DNA from: an uncultured Clostridia bacterium
GTDB lineage: Bacteria > Bacillota > Clostridia > Christensenellales > Borkfalkiaceae
DNA length: 61,088 nt
Direction: 5' to 3'
Assembly: GCA_934272745.1 (NCBI GenBank)
Contig: CAKQSI010000010.1
Coordinates: 1 to 61,088, forward strand
The notes beneath the pieces are model-generated. The model saw only the letters and a list, made by a program, of their open reading frames with translations, was not told where the DNA came from and ran no database searches. Shown here piece after piece: positions 32,925 through 40,114 of the stretch. Every line of letters begins with the position of its first letter. The first letter of the stretch is position 1. Both the position numbers and the translations under genes were made by a program.

Positions 32925-33586
32925 TTGTAGTTCCTCTCTCCAAAAAGTAGGGTGCCGAGGCGGATCTCGTTCGCCCCGCAGGATATTGCCGTTTTATAGT
33001 CCGCGCTCATGCCCATGGAAAGCACGGTAAAAGTATCGCTTTTCAGCGAAAGTTTTAAGTCGTCAAACGCCTTCCGCACCGCGGAAAACAGGGGGCGGAG
33101 CGTTTCCGCGTCGTCTGCTTTCGGCAGAACCGCCATCAACCCGCAGAGCGCAACGTGCGGCAGGCTTTGCGCTTTTTCCGCCGCGCGGCTGAGATCGGAA
33201 AGAAAGTAGCCGCCTTTTTGCTCCTCTTCGCCGGCGTTGACTTCCAGAAGAATGCGCGTGACGACGCCCGCTTTTTCAGAAAGCCGTTCGATCTCTGCCA
33301 AAAGGTCGTCCCGATCGACCGAATCGATACGGTCGGCGCGCCCGATCAGGTATTTGACCTTGTTTTTTTGCAGTCTGCCGATGAACCGGTAGGGGATGCC
33401 CGCCGCCGCAACCTCGTCATACTTCGCGTTGAATTCCTGCACGCGGTTTTCGCCCATGACGGGGACGCCCCGGCGGAAAACTTCGATGATCTCCGCCGCC
33501 GTGCGCGTTTTGCTTGCGCCGAGGACGGTAACTTTTTCCCCGAACGGGCTTTCGGGCAGGGTTTGTAAAAATTCCCGGATGTCCAT
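32921..33586 (-). CDS. yggS: PLP homeostasis protein YggS/PLPBP
   Basis: 221 residues from the ATG at 33586. Single-domain alanine-racemase-fold PLP binder; VLGASKTRTAAEI holds the PLP lysine, MGENRVQEFNAKYDEV, FIGRLQKNKVKYL and GLMAVLP follow, then LSMGMSADYKTAI and the ending EIRLGTLLFGER. It buffers PLP and affects amino-acid pools. Longer reading upstream is possible but lacks start signals. A promoter lies so close that its transcript would have almost no leader. Confidence 0.93.
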   Translation of the reverse strand: MDIREFLQTLPESPFGEKVTVLGASKTRTAAEIIEVFRRGVPVMGENRVQEFNAKYDEVAAAGIPYRFIGRLQKNKVKYLIGRADRIDSVDRDDLLAEIERLSEKAGVVTRILLEVNAGEEEQKGGYFLSDLSRAAEKAQSLPHVALCGLMAVLPKADDAETLRPLFSAVRKAFDDLKLSLKSDTFTVLSMGMSADYKTAISCGANEIRLGTLLFGERNYK

Positions 33587-33595
33587 AGTACCTTT

Positions 33596-33624
33596 ATCAT
33601 ACCGCGAACGGGCAAAAATGTCAA
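33596..33624 (-). promoter_or_regulatory. Promoter for yggS-sepF
   Basis: On the minus strand: TTGACA (33624-33619), 17-base spacer, TATGAT (33601-33596). The expected transcript start near 33589 is only about 3 bases before the ATG. Confidence 0.8.
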
Positions 33625-33807
33625 GGGCGGGGCGGAAGTCCCGCGGAAAAAATTCTCTTTTCGGGGAGAAAATCTCCATAGAATCCCTGCGCGTGAAAAA
33701 TTTCCTTATAATAGATAGATTTTTCCACCGCAATCTTATGGACAAAACGGCGAAAATGTACTATACTAAACTTGTATACCCTTTTGAAAACGAGGAAATT
33801 TATCATA

Positions 33808-36528
33808 ATGGAAAACAATAAGAAACCTTGCCCCGAAGAAATCACCAAAGCCGGAACGTTGGCAGGCGAAACTTTAACGGACAACCGTAGCGTCGCCGCA
33901 AAAGCCGAGGCGGAAGGCGCACATTCCGGCGAAGCCACAACCCCTGCCGGTGCGGATTCTGCCGCCACGGTGGGAATAGCCGCTTCCGGCGTCCCGGAAA
34001 CCGCTCCCGCCCCGCAGGGCGAAACGCCTTTGCCGCAGGAAAAACCCGCAGAGCCCGAAAAGCGCGAAGACGGCGCTCGGGAAAACGGCGCAGCCCCGCA
34101 GGAAAATCGGGAAAATACAACTCCTCCCGCCGCCCGTGCGGACAACGCTTCGGACGACGCAGCCTTTTCCGGCGGAGAACTTGCGGAAGTCGTACCCACC
34201 GTCCCCGTGCGGGGAAGAGTGCTATTTCCCGGGGTGGCGGCCGCGCTGGAGATCGGCAGAGCGCAGTCGGTCGCCGCGGTGCGCCGCGCTTTGAAAGAGG
34301 GCGGAAAGGTCTTTTTCGTCGCGCAGAAAAACGACGACGTGGAAGAACCGCTTGCCGCCGACCTTTACGACGTGGGCGTTCTGGCGCCCGTGGAGGGGGC
34401 TTTGGTCAAAGCTGCGGGCGGCAGTCTGCGCATCACCGTAAAGCCGGTTTCCCGCGCAAAAATGCACGCGTTCGCTTCGGAAAACGACGCGTACGTGGCG
34501 GAGATCACCCATTTCCCGCGCGCGCCTTATGATCCCCAGAACGTGAAAGACGTCGCGACTTTCCGCGCCGCCAAAGACGCGTTGAAAGAATATATCGCTT
34601 CCGTCCCCGGACCGCAGCAGACGGGATTGAATAAACTTTTAAACGAGAAAGATCCCGAACTGTTTGCGGGCGCTTTGACCACGCAACTCCCCTTGGAGCG
34701 GGACGAACGGCAGCAGATTTTAGAAGAAGAAAGCGTCACTTCCGCCCTCCGCGCCGTTGTCACGTTGCTGCTTCGTCAGGGCGAAATTCTCGCCGCCGAA
34801 AAGCGCATCACCGACGACGTTCGCAAGACTATCGACAAAAATCAGAAAGAATACTTCCTGCGCGAGCAGATCCGTTCCATTCATAAAGAACTGGGCGACG
34901 ACGAGGAAGAAAACGAAAAGTTGAAAGAGGCGATCAAAGCCAAAAAAATGCCCGAATTCATGCGCGAAAAACTCAGCAAGGAACTTGCGCGCATGGATAA
35001 AATGGCGCCCGGCTCGCCGGAAGGCACGGTTATCCGCAACTACGTCGATCTCGTGCTCGATCTCCCGTACTACGAGGGGACGGAGGACAACTACGATATT
35101 ACCCGTGCGGAAGCAATCTTAAACGAAGATCATTTCGGATTGGAAAAGGTCAAGGAACGCGTGGTGGAATATCTCGCCGTACACGCGCTGACCAAAACGC
35201 TGAAAGGTCCCATTCTGTGCTTTGTCGGACCTCCGGGCGTGGGCAAAACCTCGATCGTCCGCTCCATTGCGCGGGCGATGAACCGCAAATTCGTCCGCAT
35301 GAGTCTGGGCGGATTGAAAGACGAAGCGGAAATCCGCGGACATCGCCGCACCTATATCGGCGCCATGCCCGGCAGAATTATTTACGAAATCCGCGCGGCA
35401 AAGGTCAACAACCCCGTCTTTTTGCTGGACGAGATCGATAAAATTTCTTCCGATCTCCGCGGCGACCCGGCTTCCGCGCTTTTGGAAGTGCTGGATCCGG
35501 AGCAGAACGCGACCTTCCGCGATCGGTATTTAGAAGAAGAATTCGACCTGTCGAACGTCATGTTCGTGACCACGGCAAACACGCTGGAAACCATTCCGGC
35601 GCCCCTGCGCGACCGGATGGAGATCATCGAAATTTCCGGCTATACCGCGGAGGAAAAATTGCAGATCGCCAAACGCTACCTTCTGCCCAAAAAACTGAAA
35701 GAACACGGGCTGGAGCCCGCCGCGCTTTCGGTTTCGGACGGGGCGATTAAGAAGATGATCGAAAATTATACCATGGAAGCGGGCGTGCGCAATCTGGAAC
35801 GCACGGTTGCCGACCTTTGCCGTAAAACGGCGGTAAAAGCGGTCAAAAATCCCGCTCTCGGCACGCAGAAAATTACCGAAAAGAACCTTGTTTCTTACCT
35901 CGGCAAGCCGCGGTACGATTCCGAAGATACCATGGAAGAAGACGCCGTCGGGCTTTGCAACGGGCTTGCCTGGACGGCGGTCGGCGGCGTGACGCTGGAA
36001 GTGGAAGTCAACCTGATGGAAGGCAAAGGGGAACTGAAACTGACCGGGAGCCTTGGCGACGTGATGAAAGAATCGGCGCTTGCCGCCCTCACGTTTATCC
36101 GTTCCAACGCCAAAGAATTCGGCATCGATCCCGGAATATTCCAAAAAACCGACGTGCATTTGCACGTCCCCGCCGGCGCAACGCCCAAAGACGGACCTTC
36201 CGCAGGGATCACCATCGCCACCGCGCTGTATTCGGCGTTTACCGGCAGAAAGGTCAAAAAATCGGTGGCAATGACGGGAGAAATTACCCTCCGCGGCAGG
36301 GTTCTGCCCATCGGCGGCTTGAAAGAAAAGGCGCTTGCCGCAATCCGTAAGGGAATCCGCACGATCATCGCGCCCAAAGATAACCAAAAAGATATGGACG
36401 ATATCCCCGCATACCTCCGCAAGGAAACCGAGTTTTTGTTCGTTTCCTCCGCGACCGAGGTGTTTGCCGCGGCAACGCTGCCGGGGGAGAAAGAACCTCT
36501 TTCTAAAAAGGAGGGCGCGCCGTGCTGA
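33808..36528 (+). CDS. lon: ATP-dependent protease Lon with an N-terminal extension
   Basis: 906 residues from the ATG at 33808, which has GAGGAAA before it; the ATG at 33772 lacks one. Residues 1-125 are an Ala/Glu/Pro-rich, probably disordered segment not found in ordinary Lon (about 780-810 residues). The substrate-binding domain starts near 129 (TVPVRGRVLFPG), Walker A GPPGVGKT at 474, Walker B FLLDEIDK, sensor regions, and the protease domain with the Ser-Lys dyad at Ser798 (PKDGPSAG) and Lys839 (GGLKEKA). Degrades misfolded and regulatory proteins. Its stop overlaps engB. Confidence 0.95.
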   Translation: MENNKKPCPEEITKAGTLAGETLTDNRSVAAKAEAEGAHSGEATTPAGADSAATVGIAASGVPETAPAPQGETPLPQEKPAEPEKREDGARENGAAPQENRENTTPPAARADNASDDAAFSGGELAEVVPTVPVRGRVLFPGVAAALEIGRAQSVAAVRRALKEGGKVFFVAQKNDDVEEPLAADLYDVGVLAPVEGALVKAAGGSLRITVKPVSRAKMHAFASENDAYVAEITHFPRAPYDPQNVKDVATFRAAKDALKEYIASVPGPQQTGLNKLLNEKDPELFAGALTTQLPLERDERQQILEEESVTSALRAVVTLLLRQGEILAAEKRITDDVRKTIDKNQKEYFLREQIRSIHKELGDDEEENEKLKEAIKAKKMPEFMREKLSKELARMDKMAPGSPEGTVIRNYVDLVLDLPYYEGTEDNYDITRAEAILNEDHFGLEKVKERVVEYLAVHALTKTLKGPILCFVGPPGVGKTSIVRSIARAMNRKFVRMSLGGLKDEAEIRGHRRTYIGAMPGRIIYEIRAAKVNNPVFLLDEIDKISSDLRGDPASALLEVLDPEQNATFRDRYLEEEFDLSNVMFVTTANTLETIPAPLRDRMEIIEISGYTAEEKLQIAKRYLLPKKLKEHGLEPAALSVSDGAIKKMIENYTMEAGVRNLERTVADLCRKTAVKAVKNPALGTQKITEKNLVSYLGKPRYDSEDTMEEDAVGLCNGLAWTAVGGVTLEVEVNLMEGKGELKLTGSLGDVMKESALAALTFIRSNAKEFGIDPGIFQKTDVHLHVPAGATPKDGPSAGITIATALYSAFTGRKVKKSVAMTGEITLRGRVLPIGGLKEKALAAIRKGIRTIIAPKDNQKDMDDIPAYLRKETEFLFVSSATEVFAAATLPGEKEPLSKKEGAPC

Positions 36529-37154
36529 AAATCGTAAAGACCGAATTTTTGAAATCGGCGGCGGGCGAAAGCGGCTTTCTTGCCCCGGAAAAGCCGGTCA
36601 TTGCCGTTTCGGGCAAGTCCAACGTGGGCAAGTCCACCTTTATCAACATGCTGGCGGGCAGAAACAAACTTGCCAAAACTTCGGCGGAGCCGGGCAGAAC
36701 GCGGCTGGTTAATTATTTTGACTTCGGGCAGTTCATTTTAGCCGACCTCCCCGGGTACGGGTTTGCAAAAGCTTCCAAAACCGAGCAGGCGAAATGGGGC
36801 GCGCTGATGGAGTCCTTTTTCGATAAACAGCATAACCTTGCGCACGTTTTTCTTCTGACCGACATCCGCCACGACCCCACCGCGGAAGATCTGCAGATGG
36901 AAGTCTTTCTGCACCGCTATGCCATTCCGTTTACCGTGATCTGCAACAAGGCGGACAAACTGGGCAAGACCCGCGTCAAACCGCGTGCGAAAGACATCGC
37001 GCAAAAAATGGCGCTGGGAGAAGCGGAAGTTCTGGCGGTTTCCGCCGAAAAACGTACGGGGCTGGACGCCGTTCTGATCCGGCTGGAAGAAGTGCTGGCG
37101 CGCTTTCACGAATACGGCGCCGCCAGCCTTACGGTGACCGAAGAGGAAGAATAA
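36522..37154 (+). CDS. engB: GTPase EngB/YsxC, 50S ribosome assembly
   Basis: 210 residues. G1 GKSNVGKST near residue 31, G3 DLPGYG, G4 NKAD, G5 SAEK. GTG start at 36522, overlapping the end of lon by 7 bases, with AGGAGGG in front. lon-engB is a widespread pair. C-terminal tail ends in acidic residues. Confidence 0.96.
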   Translation: MLKIVKTEFLKSAAGESGFLAPEKPVIAVSGKSNVGKSTFINMLAGRNKLAKTSAEPGRTRLVNYFDFGQFILADLPGYGFAKASKTEQAKWGALMESFFDKQHNLAHVFLLTDIRHDPTAEDLQMEVFLHRYAIPFTVICNKADKLGKTRVKPRAKDIAQKMALGEAEVLAVSAEKRTGLDAVLIRLEEVLARFHEYGAASLTVTEEEE

Positions 37155-37317
37155 CGCTTCGTCCGGCGGTTCAGAGTCGGTAATGCGTCCGTTCGTTTCA
37201 GAGTTTGTAATGCGGGCGGCAGATTTCCCCTTGCGGGGTTTGCGGCAATTGCGTACGGAAACGCGAAAATAAAGCAAAATCTACCTTCATAAAAAAGCAA
37301 GAAAATTCGGAGAGAGT

Positions 37318-38169
37318 ATGTTTGAAATTTTAAAGAGGACGGCGCTGAATTCCACCGTCGTCCGTATCGACGTTTATGCGCCGCAAGTGGCAAAAAAAGC
37401 CAAAGCGGGGCAGTTCGTTATTCTCCGCACGGGAAAAAACGGGGAACGTATCCCCCTGACCGTTGCGGATACCGACCAGAATAGAGGCAGCGTTTCGGTG
37501 ATCTTTCAGATCGTCGGCGCTTCCACCGCAAAACTCAGCCTGCTGCAAGAAGGGGACTGCGTGACCGATTTCGTGGGTCCGCTCGGCACCCCGACCGAAG
37601 TCGCCGGCTTAAAAAAAGTTGCCGTCGTGGGCGGCGGCGTGGGCTGCGCCATTGCCTACCCGGTTGCAAAAGCCTTGAAAGCCGCGGGGACGGAAGTCCA
37701 TTCCGTCGTCGGCTTCCGCAGCCGCGACCTCGTAATTTTAGAGGAGGAATTCCGCAAGGTTTCCGACCGATACGTGCTGATGTCGGACGACGGTTCCGCA
37801 GGGGAAAAGGGGCTTGTCACCGACGCGCTGAAAAAACTCATCGACAGCGGCGAAAAGTACGACCGCGTGATTACAATCGGTCCGCTCGTCATGATGAAGT
37901 TCGTGGCGAAACTGACCAAAGAGTACGCTGTTCCCACCGTTTGCAGCATGAATCCCATCATGATCGACGGTACCGGCATGTGCGGCGGCTGCCGCCTTTC
38001 GGTAGGCGGGGAAATGAAATTCGCCTGCGTGGACGGACCGGAGTTCGACGCGCACGAAGTGGACTTCGACGAAGCCATTCGCCGCGGCGCGACCTATCGC
38101 GATTTCGAAGCGCACGCAAGGGAAAACTATTGCAATCTTTTCAAACAGGGGGAAAACCGCCATGCCTGA
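37318..38169 (+). CDS. nfnA: NfnA-like FAD/NAD-binding, 2Fe-2S subunit
   Basis: 283 residues of the sulfide dehydrogenase beta / dihydroorotate dehydrogenase electron-transfer type. FAD-binding domain (RIPLTVADTD, QIVGASTAKLSLL), NAD-binding GGGVGCAIAYPVAKAL, and the C-terminal 2Fe-2S site MCGGCRLSVGGEMKFACVDGP cut here into its Cys-rich core (three Cys in MCGGC and FAC plus an Asp in place of a fourth). With the next gene it should form the NADH-dependent ferredoxin:NADP+ oxidoreductase, which bifurcates electrons; a plain glutamate synthase link is less likely because no gltB large chain is nearby. CGGAGAG before the ATG. Confidence 0.88.
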   Translation: MFEILKRTALNSTVVRIDVYAPQVAKKAKAGQFVILRTGKNGERIPLTVADTDQNRGSVSVIFQIVGASTAKLSLLQEGDCVTDFVGPLGTPTEVAGLKKVAVVGGGVGCAIAYPVAKALKAAGTEVHSVVGFRSRDLVILEEEFRKVSDRYVLMSDDGSAGEKGLVTDALKKLIDSGEKYDRVITIGPLVMMKFVAKLTKEYAVPTVCSMNPIMIDGTGMCGGCRLSVGGEMKFACVDGPEFDAHEVDFDEAIRRGATYRDFEAHARENYCNLFKQGENRHA

Positions 38170-39682
38170 TCTGAAAATCGAACGGACGCCCATGCCCGCG
38201 CAGGACGCTGAAGTCCGTGCCGCGAATTTTAAGGAAGTGGCGCTCGGATATAGCGAAGCGGACGCGAGAAGAGAAGCCACCCGCTGTTTGCATTGTAAAA
38301 ACAAACCCTGCGTTTCCGGTTGTCCGGTCAATATCGACATTCCCGCCTTTATCGAGCGGGTGAACGCCGGCGATTACGAGGGAGCGTACCGGGTCATCGC
38401 CAAATACAGTTCGCTCCCCGCCGTCTGCGGCAGGGTCTGCCCGCAGGAACACCAATGCGAGGGCAAATGCGTGCGCGGGATTAAATCCAAGCCGGTTGCA
38501 ATCGGCAATCTGGAACGCTTCGTGGCGGACTTCCACAACGCCCATAGCGGAGAGGGAAAGCCGTGCGCCGCTTTTGCCGGGGAAAATCCGTGCGCTGCTT
38601 GCGAAGCGTCGGAAAACGGGACGGCGACTCCCCGCAGCAATGAAAATTTGACGGAAAACGACGAAAAAACGACTACCGCAACGGTTGCGGTACATAAAAA
38701 CGGCGTAAAAGTCGCCGTGGTCGGGTCGGGTCCTTCCGGCTTGACTTTCGCGGGGGATATGGCGAAAAAGGGGTACGACGTCACCGTGTACGAGGCGCTG
38801 CATAAAGCGGGCGGCGTGCTTTCTTACGGCATTCCCGAATTCCGTCTGCCCAAGTCCATCGTGGAAAAAGAGGTGGAAAACCTCAAAGAACTGGGTGTAA
38901 AATTGCAGACCAATATGGTTGTCGGCAAAACGCTTTCGGTGGAAGAACTTAAAAAAGCAGGCTACGCCGCGGTGTTTTTGGGTTCCGGCGCGGGGCTGCC
39001 GCGCTTTCTGGGCGTCCCGGGGGAAACGCTTTGCGGCGTGTTTTCCGCAAACGAATTTTTGACCCGCGTCAACCTGATGAAAGCGTACGAAGCGGGCGCC
39101 GAAACCCCCGTTTTCCCCATGAAGAAAGCCATCGTCGTGGGCGGCGGCAACGTGGCGATGGACGCGGCGCGTTCGGCAAAGCGGCTGGGCGCGGAGGTGC
39201 ATATCGTTTACCGCCGTTCCATGACCGAACTTCCCGCACGGAAAGAAGAAGTGTTGCACGCCGAAGAAGAGGGCGTGATTTTTGACCTTTTGCAGAACCC
39301 GACCGAAATTTTCGGGGACGAAAAGGGCTTTGTCCGCGGCGTAAAACTTATTAAAATGCGGCTGGGCGAACCGGACGAGCGCGGCAGACGAAGCCCCGTG
39401 GAAATTCCCGGTTCGGAATACGAAGTTCCGGCAGACGCCGTCATCGTAGCCGTCGGCACTTCGCCCAATCCGCTACTTAAAAAGACGACGGACGGGCTGG
39501 CGGTTTCCCCGCGCGGGGGTATCGTGACCGACGAAAAGGGGCGCACGTCGCTGCCGTTCGTGTACGCGGGCGGGGACGCCGTTACGGGCGCCGCCACCGT
39601 CATTCTTGCCATGGGGGCGGGCAAAGTCGCCGCTTCCGCCGCAGACGAGGATCTCAAAGCTGCAGGAACGGTGAAGGAATAA
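38162..39682 (+). CDS. nfnB: NfnB-like NADPH oxidoreductase (glutamate synthase small-chain family)
   Basis: 506 residues against about 465 usual. N-terminal 4Fe-4S ligand set: RCLHCKNKPCVSGCPV (residues 40-55) and CGRVCPQEHQCEGKCVRG (about 89-106). Two Rossmann sites: KVAVVGSGPSG near 183 and AIVVGGGNVAMDAA near 325. Residues about 127-180 carry a Cys/Ala/Thr/Asn-rich insert between the Fe-S and FAD parts. Overlaps nfnA by 8 bases, so they are co-translated. The partner subunit and lack of gltB favour NfnAB; proof would need the partner interface. Confidence 0.88.
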   Translation: MPDLKIERTPMPAQDAEVRAANFKEVALGYSEADARREATRCLHCKNKPCVSGCPVNIDIPAFIERVNAGDYEGAYRVIAKYSSLPAVCGRVCPQEHQCEGKCVRGIKSKPVAIGNLERFVADFHNAHSGEGKPCAAFAGENPCAACEASENGTATPRSNENLTENDEKTTTATVAVHKNGVKVAVVGSGPSGLTFAGDMAKKGYDVTVYEALHKAGGVLSYGIPEFRLPKSIVEKEVENLKELGVKLQTNMVVGKTLSVEELKKAGYAAVFLGSGAGLPRFLGVPGETLCGVFSANEFLTRVNLMKAYEAGAETPVFPMKKAIVVGGGNVAMDAARSAKRLGAEVHIVYRRSMTELPARKEEVLHAEEEGVIFDLLQNPTEIFGDEKGFVRGVKLIKMRLGEPDERGRRSPVEIPGSEYEVPADAVIVAVGTSPNPLLKKTTDGLAVSPRGGIVTDEKGRTSLPFVYAGGDAVTGAATVILAMGAGKVAASAADEDLKAAGTVKE

Positions 39683-40114
39683 AGCGCGACCGTCAAGATT
39701 GCAGATTTTATGAAACGGGAAGCGCAAAACCAACGGTTTTGCGTGAAGTCCGTACGGACTTGAAAATTTTCATTAAAATCAAAATTTTTGCTTCCCGTAG
39801 ATGAAACAAAGGGAAGTAAATTTTGAAACGAGTTCAAAATTTGCACTGCCGCGCCCTGCAAGGCTCCGCCTTGCGCTTCCCGTTTGAAACACCGTCAGTT
39901 TTGTTTGTGTGCAAGCACCCGGACAAAACTTCCGATACAAAACCACGGGAAGTAAATTTTGAAGTATCAAAATTTGCGCTGCCGCGCTCCGCAAGGCTCC
40001 GCCTTGCGCTTCCCGTTTGAAATATGGCAAAGCCAGAAATTCTTGCAGAGTTATTGCATTTCAAAATAATAAAAAGCAAAACAACCCATTCAAATCACAA
40101 GAAAGGAAGTCCCC
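39683..40114 (+). other. Intergenic region with three REP-like elements
   Basis: No gene. Almost wholly made of three copies of a palindromic repeat (39717-39796 reversed, 39811-39881, 39947-40014). Confidence 0.7.
39717..40014. repeat. Three copies of a 68-80 bp hairpin repeat, GGGAAG...CTTCCC
   Basis: Copies 39811-39881 and 39947-40014 are direct; 39717-39796 is inverted. Each begins GGGAAG, has AAATTTTG/CAAAATTT pairing, a second hairpin (GCAAGGC/GCCTTGC in the direct copies, GCAAAACC/GGTTTTGC in the inverted one), and ends CGCTTCCCGTTTGAAA. REP/BIME-like form. Confidence 0.75.

Noticed and set aside
38162..39682. Glutamate synthase small subunit as the main call
   Set aside because: The gene overlaps an nfnA-like partner and no gltB large subunit is present, so the bifurcating transhydrogenase fits better; not excluded.
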